A stretch of 64,000 nucleotides of DNA from NCBI RefSeq assembly GCF_015832195.1, contig NC_052018.1, forward strand, positions 111,509,966 through 111,573,965, in the 5' to 3' direction. The position numbers and the translations under genes are program-made. The notes beneath the pieces were generated by a model. It had not been told where the DNA came from. It worked only from the letters and a program-made list of their open reading frames with translations, and did no database searches. This document shows, in pieces, positions 35,226 to 48,263 of this stretch (within the stretch, counting starts at the first letter, position 1; every line of letters begins with the position of its first letter). This DNA is from Motacilla alba alba. Lineage: Eukaryota > Chordata > Aves > Passeriformes > Motacillidae.

Positions 35226-38200
35226 GAAAAAATCAAGCTTTTCAAGAAAAATACACCTGGATACCAAAGACATCTGAGATGATCCCACAAAGGTACAAGT
35301 GATTTTGAAGGTCTGTTACAGAAACTGTTTTTAAAAGAAGAAGAAATAAAAAGAAACATTCACATCTGGTTCAACCTTTACTCCACTGCTTATGTGTCAT
35401 TTATGCCTACTGGACTGAGTTGCAGACACATGCAGTAGGGAATGAATAAATCCTGAAAGTCAGCTTATCAAAAGTAGATTGCCAAGTCATGATTTCAGCT
35501 TTCCTCAGTTCCAGTGGATTGCCAAGTATCCCCTGGGTTTTTACTGAAATTTGGAGAAGAACCTTGTGAAGAATAACTGACCTGAAGACAAAGAAGACTT
35601 TAGAGGAGGCAGGAGGACAAGGAGCATTTTGAAGACAGATTCTGATAGAAAATCCCTGAAGGCAGTTGGCTCAAAAGGTGAAGTGTGGTCAGCATTTTTC
35701 TCCACAACAGGATGCTGCTGCGTGCACCAACTGGCACACCACTTCCTTTATCCTGACAGCTGCTGGATGCTGATATGGAGACATATTTAATATTTGCCTC
35801 AGTCCAGCTTACTTATACTGGGCCTTACTGCCCCTTTTGCTAGAGGTGCAGCAGAGGTACGCACCTAGAACTGCTAAAACTCCTCTCTGATTCCAGGTTC
35901 AGAAGAACAAGCCCAGTCCTGCTGTGAACACAGCCATGTTAAGAACGTGCAGTAACGCCACACTTGCAATTGTGGGGCTTCTCCACTGACACACCGTGGA
36001 GGGGAGCAGCACATCAAGCACTGATGCAAGGGTCAAATTAGTAATAGCTGCATAAACTTCCTCCATGGCTCATACCAGACCTGGTATTTTGGTGTATTTT
36101 GGGTGCTCTACAGAACAGTTATTTATAGAGTCAAGGTTCCAAGAAATGCTCTGTACCATAAGCTTTTGTTTCCTGCCTCAGAAAAGAGGTAGTCCTTCCA
36201 AAATGAAAAAGTAACTCTGACAATCTGAGCTTGAACCCTGGAACAGAAAATAGTTCATTTACAAAGAATCAATCCCATCACACACAGTTGCTTTGAACTC
36301 TGTTCATAATATAGCTCAGTGTAAAATACATCAATTCTATCAAACAGCAAAAAGCAAACATGGCTGGGTGAGTCATGACGGGTTGTGAAACAGAGGGAGC
36401 CTGTGCTGCCCCTCGGGATAAATAAATTGTCATCGATCTCCCCCTCCATTCTGGTGATCTCCAGAGGGAAGCAGACTGCGATAAGCTAGTCAACTCTAAA
36501 ACCAGGAGCTTCTTGCACACTCCTTGTCTTGAGAAGGGAAAAGACTTTGAGAAATCTTGTCTCCTCACTCGTAGTAAAGACACACATAGTCTGGTGGCCA
36601 CCTCTTTGTGTCTCAAATCAAACTGACCTGGAACACACCAGGACGTCAGAAAGAAATTCCCACGTCCTTCTGCTTCTGCACTGGCTTGTTTCTCAATGCT
36701 CTTTGTAGAACTCCTCTGCAGATAATCCAGTGGAAAAACAGCTTGGAGCAGGTAATTGCAGGGGCTGGGAGGGAAGGGATGGCTTTGCAGGGAGAGGAAG
36801 CGAGCTCTCCCTTTTTTCTTCACAGTGCAACTGCCCCACACGGCAATTTCTCTCTCCCCACTGCTGTGGCTATGACTGATCTATGCAGACCCATTCCTCT
36901 GCGTTCAGCCCTGTCCACACACAACAGGCAGCGCCTTAACTGCAGCACAAAAGAGCCTGTGAAGACAATTGGGCCATTGACAGATTCTTCACAGCCCGAC
37001 TGAGGACAGCGCTGCTGTGAACTCTTCTCCTCATCCACTCCTCTGCCCGCAGAGGAGCTCAGATGTTCCCTTCCTAACACATGACAGGCAGAATCAGCTG
37101 GGTGAGTTCAAACCAGCTGTTTGAACTGGTTGAACTAGGCTGGTGCTTCTGCTTGGCACAGAAGAGAGACTGTTGGTGCTGGTGTTGATCAGCAGCTGGG
37201 GCATTATTGCCCTTGGCCTGCAGAGAGGAGCCCAAAAGGGCATCTCACCATGGCCCTGCATTACTGACAGACATTAATCCTTTTCAATTATTCCTGTGAA
37301 GGAATAAAGATAGGCAATGTAGAAAAGGACACTTTCCCACCAACATTATATCTCTAAATGTAGTGTGATTTTTGATCCAAATAATTTAAACTTTTAAGCT
37401 CTCTCACATTTATGCACATCCACCAGTCTTTGAGATAAGTTAACCAGCAGAAATCACAAAATCTTACTTTAACAGCCTACTTTATGCTGTAGGTAATTAG
37501 CATTCACTATTCTTTTTGAATTACAACTTCAAATACAATTTCCTTTTATCTTCTTCAGTTTAAGGTAAACTTCTGTGGGGTACAGTCCAGTTCAATAGAG
37601 GTTCATGCAAATACTGAGTATTTCATGCACAGGGAAGAGGCCATAGATTATTTGTGCACTGTTCTATCTCCTAAAGTCCTCATAACATTAATTATGAATT
37701 ATTCACTTTGTGAAATCTGTGTCACAGAAGTTACATGCTGTTGCTTCTTAAATTGATTGGTGTAGCCCTGACAAGGATCTAATTGAAATCAGTCTGTTGC
37801 TTAAGGTTATCTGCATGTTTTGTGTGCTGTGCCAAACCAAGGCTTGCAAGCTCACCTTGCATGAGACATACCAATCATATTAAATAAACAGTCTTGTATC
37901 GTAAACCCACGAGCCAAACCCATATTGTCCATCTGCAAATCCAAGCAACAAAAGGCAGAGATACATACTACTCATTATTCTGTTTTCTAAATATTATTTG
38001 AGAAGAAGCAAGGTTTTCAATGCCGGACATCAGAAATGGGTATTCAGATTTATCATAATGCAACTGACAAAGAAAATTATTTCTTGGATGTAAGCAAAGG
38101 TTTACGCCAAAGACTTTGGAAATTGATTTAGAAGTCCTGCATGGAAGCAGCTCTGGAAGCAAATGAAAAACATTCAATTCCTCACAGATCTCCCTTTTTT

Positions 38201-40620
38201 CCATTCACCTTCCACCATCTTCTAAACTACAGCCAGGGAATGGGTTGAGATCTTAGAATAGACAGAGCTGTAAATCCCCCCAAAATTCTGGGTAATTATT
38301 GACTGAAAGGGAGCAACTTTTCAGATTACAGAATCAGACACAGGTTTGTCCTGGCTGAACACAGTAGCTTGATCTCAAAGAGACTGGAGGCCAGTAGACT
38401 CAAATATATGGAGCCAGGAGAAGGATGAAGAAAAAGAAGACAAGCCTAATCTGTAATTCAGTCTAGGAATGGCACTGGCAGAGGTAAAAGTCACACGTGA
38501 CTAAACCTCAAGGTCTTCTACCGATAAGATGAAAAAAGCAGTGATGACCATCACTGAAAAGTGCAGGAGAATCAAAAGGCTGAGACATCCTAAATCTAAG
38601 TCCACACACCACTGATGTGCTAAATTCAAAGCCAGGAGCTCCATTCTTCCTTCTTGGTATATTTTGTGAGCCTGAACAGCATATTCCTATTCTATGGTGT
38701 CAGACCTTTTTTCCCCTTGTTTGTCTGTGAAAGAGAATCTTCAGTTCATGCCCAGAGTTTTAACCAAGGCAGTGAAACCTACCCAAGTTAGAATTTCAAA
38801 TAAGAGCCAAGAAATGAAAACTCTGTCACCTACCTTGGGATGTTGGCACTAAAACACAACAATGGCACGTAGGAGGTCAGCATCAGCTGTTCTGCTGACA
38901 GCATTGGAACAGATAAAACGGGACAGTGGTGAATAGCAAAGAGTGCATTTGGAGCTGCAGCAAGGAAAGACACAGAAGAAAGGAAGGGAAAGATGCCCTT
39001 TTAGCACCACTGTGAATTTTTCTGCAGAACAGGGCTGTAACGAGGCTCTAAACAGAGAGGAAACGGGTCCATCACTAAAACACTGTGCACTGATATGTCT
39101 TTGCAAACTCTTTCCACCAACATCAGCAGCAGGGCCCTTGCAGACTAAAGGATTGTTTGACCTGCACACGTTAACCTACAGATCAAAACAAAAGACCACA
39201 ACTAGATCTTCTCCACCAGATTCCTGTTGGCTCACTTATTTAGGCAGATCCTTGCATTACGAAACCCTTGATAATCTCAGAAGCCAAATAAAACAAACAC
39301 CACTTCAGGAAAACAAACCAAAAATACCCACATTTTCAAGTCTGAGTTTGAGGCTTGTTTGGTGAAAATTGTAACACGGTTTTGCTGTTAATGACACTTG
39401 TGACTGGAATGAGGTATGTGCATCACACAAATTCCATCGTGCTCTGCCACTGAGAGGTCTGTACATGCTCAGACTGAGGGAGGAATGTTTCACATCTGCA
39501 TAGCTGAGCAGAAAAACTCAAGGAACTCTAGAACTGTTTGAAGCAACTAAGGAAATAGGCTAATACTGAGTTCTGCAGGTTGGAGATTTTTTTTTTAATT
39601 TGAGTTTCTTGGCAAACACAACAAGAAAAATAGAAAGACACTGCATTAAACTTAGTTCTATTTTCTGTTGTTAGAATTCAAACCTAAAAAGTACTGGTGA
39701 AAATAAAGAGCTGATCTCAGCACTCCAAAAATTCAGACGTGGGGGAAAGGAGTACAGGAAGGGGTGAAATGGAGGTCAGAGGATAGTGTTGGAAAAGCAC
39801 CCGTGAAATGCAGAAGTTTCAGACTGTTCCTAACTCACCAGCTGAAAGTGAGACCTGCAGCAAAAGCTCAGAGAGTCGATCTGTGAAACCAAACCTGCAG
39901 ATAACAAGATAACTCCTAAATCACAATCCAGCAACCAGAACTTCAAAATGCACATTAAGGCTGGCTTTACAGCCAGTGTTTTTCTGTAGGTAGACAGTAA
40001 TGAAGACACTGGTGCTCACCACACTCCCCCTTCACCCCTGCAAGGCCTCTGGCTGCCAGTCTCATGCTCTTCCCCCGTGCAATCTATAGCCAGGATGTAA
40101 CCTCAATCCAGAGGAAACCAGAGTGAAATATCAGCTTATTGAAAACTCCTCTCAGTGCTCAGCCATCCATCAGCAACTGTCTTCCTTCAGCCAAAAGCAC
40201 TAAACTTCCCATTTTTTCCCTAATCTTCTATCTTGTGGTATTTCTTTGCTAAGACAACTTGGCACACGGCAGCGACGTGTCCTGGTGTCCCCGACCTCCT
40301 CCTGTTTGCTGCTTCTTTCTGTAAACTGTGACACCATTTCTGATCACCCTCTGGTTTCTGCTGTCATTAAGGACAGTCTCCCCAGCACCACTCCAGTGGC
40401 ACCAGCAGAGATAAGCTGTATCAGCACTATAACCAAGAATGGATAACAGTAGGATAGTTTTATGGCTGGAGAGTTCCATAAACAGCATATGTCCCAACTG
40501 CATTATAGAGGTGGACTTTAATGGGTTCACCTTCACCCCACATAACTGCTCGATTGTATCACTAGGAACAGCAAGATAACCATTATTGCATGGTCATAAC
40601 AGCCCAGTTTGTTTTGGTTG

Positions 40621-40639
40621 TTTTTTTTTTTTTTTTTTT
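40621..40639 (+). repeat. T19 homopolymer
   Basis: Nineteen T followed by acag. It resembles a splice acceptor, but the following sequence is not open for long. Confidence 0.9.
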
Positions 40640-43600
40640 ACAGATACACTGGAATAATTCATTTGCAAAACAGGACTTTGAATTTGATTAATGAAAGGTG
40701 TAACAGGGCTCAAATCAAAGTATAGTCCATGTTGGCCAGCTTCCTCTATAACCAGAGACCATTATGTTACTGTGCTTCTGGAAAACTTGTCTTTTACCTC
40801 CCATTTCCAAACAGGTGTAACTGTCACTTAAAGAACGTTAATTAAGATAGATCCATTGTGATTTCAGAGTACTTTTTGTCTAAGCTTGATAAATTTATCA
40901 CAGACAGCCTTAACAATACATAACGAGTTATATCTGCACTTTCTGCAAGTCTATGCAATTAATTTTCTATTTGTGAAAGGAAATGGAAAATGAAATATTG
41001 TGCCCTTTCTAATGCAGAGGCAGATGTAATGAATGGCTTTGGCAAATAGTTGTCAAAGTATGTTAACTAACATCTACAAATCTTTTCCTTCCCCAACAAT
41101 AGTTTCAGGGCCCAGGATAATTCACTTCCCTTTTCTGTCACACTGATATGACATACTGAATCCACTGTATCTACATAAAAGAAACATAATTGAATTCAAG
41201 TTGCAAACCAATTGTCTTCATCTTTTAGCCACTGGCTCGAGAGATCCCAAGCACAGATTAAAATCCACAGAGCTGATCTCTTCAGTATTCCTGTTGGAGA
41301 ACAGAAGTCTGGTATGGCAAACACTTGAACAGGAGACTGCCCAGTTTTGGAAGAGACTGCTGACACACACTGATCACTCTTGAAAAGGGAACAATCACTG
41401 TATCCTACACCTCTTGTCAGCACCTTTCTTTGTGTGTGATGGGTATTCACTCTCTTAGCATCTGGAGCTTAGAATTGGCTTCAACACCTTTAAATTCTTT
41501 CCTGCACCATTAGAAAATATCTATAATGCTCTTGCAAGCAGAGCATCCCACCCTGTTTCCAGACCATCAGGCAATTTGCTGCAGCTCTCCATTATTCCGT
41601 TGATGCAAACAGCAATATCCATAGAGAGCTTGTCTTCTGCTGTCCCCAAAACACAGGGAATTATTCACCAAAACCTGCACAAGTTTAATCTTTTAGCTTG
41701 CCAGCTTAAGGCTTCAAAAGGTTAAGAAGCCCTAAGATTACCAGTAATTCCTTGAGTTGGGCCCTTTGGGGCACTCAAACAGTCTTTCATGGCATGCCCA
41801 CACACCATTCTACGCCTACTATCAGATTTCTCTTTTGTGAACTAGGGAAGCAGAGCATGGTTTCAAAACTTCAGGTTCTTTCATCCTCTTACATAATTAA
41901 CTCCAGCTAAGTTGTACATGCAGCTTTGACTCTGGCTTTTACAACCTTTGAAGACCTTGCAATTTTCCTAATACTCTTAAAACAATTGCTTTTAACTTTT
42001 GGACATAGGTGATGTTAGTGTGATGCAAACCAGCCAATGGCAAGGGGTTGGTAAAGCCTGGAATAGTTTAGGAGCCAAGGAGAACAACAATGCACAAAAA
42101 AAAAAAAGAAAAAACAACACCAAATTGCTTGTAGGTGAACAGTGACAGCACTACACAAAAGAACAACACTGCACCCACCAAAGCAACATTGAAATGACCC
42201 AGCAGTACAACAACCATAGCACTCAATCTGCAAGTAGACTAAGGAGAAAGAACACCTGGATGAAAAACTTCTTGTACAGAAGCCACTGATTTACCTGAAG
42301 TCATGAATGCAACTGCACTCACCATGGGAAAAGTTTATCCTCTTATAGATCCTTCAGACCCTTCTGATTTTGAAATGCTCAGCCTGAGGCATGGAACTGC
42401 CTGGATACAAGCTGTTCCACAGGTACAGAGGCGCTAGTCAATAGGGAAGGCCCCAGAACTAAGCAGGCATGAAATGTATAGGTATTGGTGGCATTTCAGC
42501 ATCCTGCCTGTCTTTCCCACAATCAACAGCATCCAGCAAGAGTTTCCTTTCAGCATCAGAGCAATGCAGCATTCATATCCATGTCCTCAAGCAAGGAAGC
42601 AAGTAGAGAGGGAGAGTCCCTGGAGTAATCAGCTAGCTCCTGATTCAAGTACTCCCTCAGGAAATTCAGATTCCTCGTCTGCTCAGTTTGAGCAGACACA
42701 CAGACTTCATTCCCCCATACTTCAACCTCCCCTCCGGAGTCCCACTTCCATATTGTGTAAGTAAGGTCAATAGTAAGGGCCTGTAGAGATCAAAGTTTGG
42801 GTCCCTAAAAAGTTTAGGGAGCAAATCAGCCACGTTTTTGCAAGTATAGATGGAGTGCAAGCATCTTCAAAGACATCACCAGCCATGCACATGCACACAC
42901 ACAAAGCCCCAGCTCAAAGGACTGACATCTGTCTGGTTGTTTCTGAAGTAGATGATGCTTCCCAGGCATGTTACACCTGAAAAGTAGAACAGCCTAGCCA
43001 GTAGAGCATCTGCTTCACCAAGCACCCCTCACGTGAAAGAAAAATTATGGGAGCAATAAAATAAATGCTGAAGGCATCACTGCTAAAGCCACAGAACCCA
43101 GAAGCTGGATGAGCAGCGTCAGGCTACTGAAAAGGCAGGTAATGGTTTTGGGTCCTCCTGGCCTCTGTGCCCACCTGATTCCTTCCTAGAGCCAGATAAC
43201 AGCACTTCTGCATAGACACAGAAGTTGTACAAAGCCTTTGAAAAAACACTCATCAAGAAACACCACCTGAGTGGGCCAGAGCAGCCTCGATACTCGTTGC
43301 CAGAGACACAAGGTATTGTGGAAGGACAACAGTTACCTCACAGCACAGTGGGCACCAGCAGATGCCAAGGAGTGCCATGTGGGAACCAGCCTGCCACAAA
43401 GGAATATTAATATCCTCAGCAAAAGCAACCAGCAGGATTTCTGAGACTCAGAATCAAAACTGTTCTGGGATATGGGCACAGGAGACAGGATGGCAGAAGA
43501 GGTGGCAGAGCACAGCTGTATCCTCAGGTGTTTGCTAGGAAGCACAAATACGGGGAAAAGTACCACACATTGAAGCTGGAAACAGCTACAAAACTACACA

Positions 43601-46600
43601 CAGCCCATCCTTGTTTTTATTGCACGAGCCGCAAGATGAACCTGAAAAGCAACTCAGAAGATACCGCTGCTAAAGATGCAGCTGGGCTCAGAGGTTATTA
43701 GGGTTTGTTGGCACCATCACTTGAGCCCTTCAGATGCAGACAAACTACCGGTATGACAAGAGATAAACTGCAGTACAGACACTGTGATTCAATGCAGCAC
43801 AGCCCTCACAAGGAACTGGTGAACAAGGACGCCAACCTCAGGGTGCTGCCACATGAAAAGGGGTGTTCAGTGAAGCAGAATGCGGGCTCCATCCCGATGA
43901 GCTGCACAGCACTGATGTCAGAAAACACATCCACCCAAACGGAGTTTCATAAGTGTTTGGATCCATCTTTCTCTCAGGATGGCCACTCAAAAAGACAGCA
44001 ACTCAGAATGTGAATTGAGCAGGCACGAAGTCACGTATAAGACAATCAAATCATGAGGCACAGATCATTAGAAAGAAGGAATCCTTTTTTTCTACACTTC
44101 CAGGGTAGTGGCCTGAGTGTGGAAAATAACAGATGCGGTATGCTGGCCAAGCATGTCAAGTGATATCAACATCATGATGGGTGAAGATGAGAAACATGAG
44201 GAAGTGCAAGTAACAGGAAAAGTAGCTGTGAACATAGAAAAGACTCCTAAGAGACCCTGAAGTAAAACAGGAATGAACCACTGGCCTTGTATTCAAATGT
44301 CTTCATTATTTTAAGTGACTCTTTTGACTGCTGAGAATTCAACAGGTCTTTCATTACCACAATAACCACTATAAAAAGATTTCTGTACACACAGTGTCCC
44401 AAACCATGCGGGTTCAGAAAATACATTTTCATTTACCAAGAAAAGAGAATTCAGCTCCACCACACATCAAAAGGTCAAACCTAACTGGCAAGTTATGAAC
44501 AGCAATAACAGGCGAGTCATTCCAGACTGGGGAACATCTGGGGAGGCACTGGGGGCAGTGAGAGACTAGTGGTAGAAAGAACAATGGATGAAAGAGAGGG
44601 GAACAAAAATGTGCAGCAGCTAAAACCTGTCTAGTCTGAAAAGATAGCAGTCAGAACTAAAACCAGACACCACTTATTAAGAAATTGTTTCCATTGCCAA
44701 ATCATGCACTCCTGGGTAGTGCTTTGAACAGATAAATTCTTATTTAGGTAACACAACTACGGTTGCATCTTTCTCACTGAAACAGCACAAATGCTCACAC
44801 ACACCATACGTATCATATGCACACATGAATGTGGAAATCAGTGAGCAAACCACCATGAGCCAATAAGCTCACAGCATCTGGACACTCTTTCAAAATCCCC
44901 TGGAGAATAAAGTCAGGACAATGTCAAATTCATAGGGAAATATCTGATATACCACTCAAACAAGCAGATGCTTTCAAAGTTGAGCTCACGTCAGGGGTTC
45001 GTGCATTCAGATGTGCACACACGTGATGTTACGAGCAGGATGGAAACATGATAAGCTCCATAAGCATGTTTACTTTTTATCTCTGATAAATACAAAGGAA
45101 GTGATTCAGACTTGCCCGGAAGGCAGGGATTCTGCTGACATTATAGGTGTCTGTGGTTATGTCTAGGAGCCTTCAGACAGGTACTACTTGTGAAAGAAAT
45201 ACTGAAATCAGCTTTAAAGTATTGAATTCAGGCACAGGTACCAGACTAGCCGTGGCAGCCTGGAGCTCAGCAGGGGCTGATTTATCCTGCTGCAAAGTAA
45301 TCATCATGTAATTAATGGAAACATCACTCTTTATTTTAGGGGGTGGATGGTAAATCTACCACACAAGTTGTTAACTAAAGCGCATGTAAATTTGTTAAAT
45401 ACTTATACTTTTTGCACCAAGATGAAAGAATGTTTTATTCTATTTGCAGGAACCGTTTTCAGGGGAAAAAGTGACTAACAGACCCTGCTTACATGACAGG
45501 CCACAAGAAGCAGGTTTCATACACAGAGACAAGAGGGGAACTCCACCCTGAGCTCCCAATCTTGGGTCTTGACCTAATGGCAAAAGTCCTCAGAGACCCT
45601 CCAAGAATTACTTCCTCTTCTCGGGTAAAATAAAGCTTCTGCTTCTCTTAGTTGTTTTATCCTTTTTTTGGGGGGACAGAATAAGTATAAACAACCAAAG
45701 TCTAATGTGCTTTATCTTCTGCACAGGGAAGGATGAATCCTTGAATTTAATTTTAACAACAGCATCTGAAATGAAAACCAGGGGCACTGTCTCTTCCAGC
45801 ACTGCATTCAGAGCAGCACAGCTATTGATTTAGCTCAATTATGTTTTACTATAACATTGGCTTTGTTAAACAAAGCTCAGCATCTTGGAGTTAATGGCAC
45901 AGGCCAAACAACCTCAGTCCAAAGATGCCACTATCTGAGGGGAAAGTACCCCTGCATTGTCACATGCTGCTTCTCACCCAGTGCCTGTCAGCTGAGGAGC
46001 TGACCCAGGTCACCTGCTGATGGCTACATGACTTACTGCAAGTTAGCTCAACTCTTTCTACCAGGCCCTGAGCCAGCCCATGCAGTCCCATCCAAGGCTG
46101 CCCGCCAGCGTTCTGACCAGCAGAGTTTGAATGGGCTCTTGCTCTTCTCAGAGCTGTGTTCCTGCATGTGCTGGCACAAAACAGATCAGCAGCTGGGCAT
46201 TCCAAGAGCTGCAAGCAGACTATCCCATTCATGCCCAGGTGACTTGAATGAGGTGGGCCACAGCCAGCTACTCCCAGCCTTTCTCAGGGCACCCCTACTC
46301 AACCGGCACAATCACTTCTTATTTTTGAAGTTAACTTCTGCGGTGGTGGATGTCAAGACAGAAACAAAATGCAGCGTTTAAATCATGCCAATACAACACC
46401 AAACAGCCAAAATATCAACTACATGCTGCCTTTTTATTAAGACATCAGTCATTTTAATTGCCTTACACAGTGGAGTTCTGACTACCCACTTAAGCTTCTG
46501 GACACTGTGGATAAGTATTTAATGACACCAGGAGCTCCAACAGGTGAGCCTACCTTTCAGTATTTTCCTTCCTATCATGAGGGCTCCATGTCCTCCTTTC

Positions 46601-47394
46601 CCAGCCCACTCCAAGGCATTCCTTTAATTTCTTCAAGTCTTTACAGAGCAAGATGCACTTTCAGTGAATGATTTTAAAGGAGCAGGAAGATAAGCAGCAA
46701 AGGAAGATAAGTGCAAAACCATACCAGCAAATAAAGCATGAATGTTTTAGCATTCATTCGAAGCTGTAAGGGTATAAAGAATTTGGGGAATTGAGACATA
46801 CCCTTCACACCAGGGCTCTTCAATTGAATGCAGACAAGTTTTAGTAAGAGTTGACATTAGAGAAAGGAAAGATGACACTGCAGTGAGGTCATCAAGGACT
46901 AATGCTGCTTTTACACTGGAGCAGAGGGAGTCTGGGGTGTTTAAAATCCCTTCAAGATGCTTTCAAGCTAAGCCATTACATGAGATGGAACAGTGCAGAT
47001 AGGAATATACTAAGTAGGGTTCTTTTCTGGTGCATATATATCTTTTGGACTGGACTTCAACAAAGAGGAGTTGCAATGAAGAGACTGATAGACTTAATAG
47101 CAAGACAAAACCCAGCAGTAGATTTCTTTTTAGGTTGGATTGGGTGCCAGGGAAAGTAGGGCAAAATATTCCATTAACTTTCACTTTCACAATTCCAGGG
47201 CTATTCATCTTTGAGAAATGTAATGTTACACCAATGTATACAGGTGTCCACCTAAAATTATTTGGCTTGGAACTCCCTTGCCTTATTATTGCAACTACAT
47301 ATACAAACAAATGCTCCGTGGGTGTTACAGGATCTTCAGACCCACAAGGAGAAGGACAGTAGTCAAAGTGTTTACATGAATTGAACAAAGGGTC

Positions 47395-47413
47395 AAAAAA
47401 AAAAAAAAAAAAA
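47395..47413 (+). repeat. A19 homopolymer
   Basis: Nineteen A in AT-rich intergenic DNA; no poly(A) signal just upstream. Confidence 0.9.
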
Positions 47414-47848
47414 GGCAATTTCATTTCAAATACATCTAGGGCTTTCTCATTAGGCCATGAAACTCGCAGGTATTAATCATGAAAATAAATGTTCCTTGCC
47501 CCTAGGTGCGACACAGTTCTTACACAAGAGAAATGACCAATACAACTCTTTCTCTGATCAAATTACTGAAGATGAAATGAATTTTAAAACAATATCCCGG
47601 GTGGATTATGCATTTAGCTACTTAAGAAGAGACTTCGTAAGGACCCCCATTTATTACTTTGAAAAGCCAAGCTAGTTGCTGCCAATAATTAAGGCACAGT
47701 CTTGTTCACATCTCACCTTAAAGGCTTTGGTGCTGAAGAGCCTATGGATAATAGCCAGCTGCCCTATTGTACCTCACACCTTGCTTTGAAAAGTTTTGGA
47801 AAGAAAAAAAGTAAAACCAATAAAGTAGATGGTGTCACTCATCAGCAC

Positions 47849-47854
47849 TTTATT
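47849..47854 (-). terminator. Poly(A) signal AATAAA of the minus-strand gene
   Basis: Read on the minus strand this is AATAAA, about 185 bases after the stop codon at 48039-48041, followed by GTGCTGATGAGTG, a reasonable GT-rich downstream element. A weaker ATTAAA lies at 48023-48028, too close to the stop to be a likely choice. The transcript would end near 47830. Confidence 0.5.
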
Positions 47855-48038
47855 AGGAGGACTTATCGCAGGAAAACACCTGATGTTTCATATACTGCCT
47901 TTTAAAAAAATTGATAGAACAAATCCTATACATGTGTACTTACCTATACATTATACGTAATCTCACAAAAATAATAAAAAAATCACTGAAAGGCAGATGT
48001 TTAAATGGCACTAGACCCACAATTTAATAGGATTTCGC

Positions 48039-48263
48039 TTAGGCTGGGCTTCTCACGAGTATAAAATGGAGGGTGTGATGTGTGTTTGCAGGATTAGGGC
48101 TCATGGGCTGATTGCCAGACCTACACTGCAGCTCCTCTGGGGTGCATGCAGACAGTGCCTCACACACTGCACCCTGCCCCAGCAGCTCCTGCATCCAGAC
48201 AAGGCTTTTGTGCTGCTCCGCTACCTCTGAGGCTGCTGCCTTTACTCCACTTCGCCAGCCCAG
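48039..48263 (-). CDS. Probable last coding exon of the minus-strand gene, 225 nt
   Basis: Excellent acceptor (gttggatttttttcag). The frame from the first base is open for 74 codons and ends in TAA at 48039-48041. It starts LGWRSGVKAAASEVAEQHKS, includes LVWMQELLGQGAVCEALSAC and TPEELQ, and ends in a less structured tail (HFILVRSPA). The first two-thirds look like amphipathic helix; the tail could be read-through into non-conserved sequence. AATAAA follows about 185 bases downstream. Confidence 0.5.
   Translation of the reverse strand: MGWRSGVKAAASEVAEQHKSLVWMQELLGQGAVCEALSACTPEELQCRSGNQPMSPNPANTHHTLHFILVRSPA

Larger units (their letters stand above)
35226..47848. other. AT-rich intergenic stretch, no supported gene
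   Basis: About 12.6 kb without an exon I can support. It contains T19 (40621-40639), an A12 run near 42096, and A19 (47395-47413). The longest open frame (minus, 36278-36841, 187 codons) has no family resemblance or splice context. No tRNA or known microRNA was seen. Confidence 0.5.

Noticed and set aside
36278..36841. 187-codon open frame on the minus strand
   Set aside because: No recognisable family, no convincing splice or start context, and unremarkable composition; one such frame in 64 kb is not surprising.
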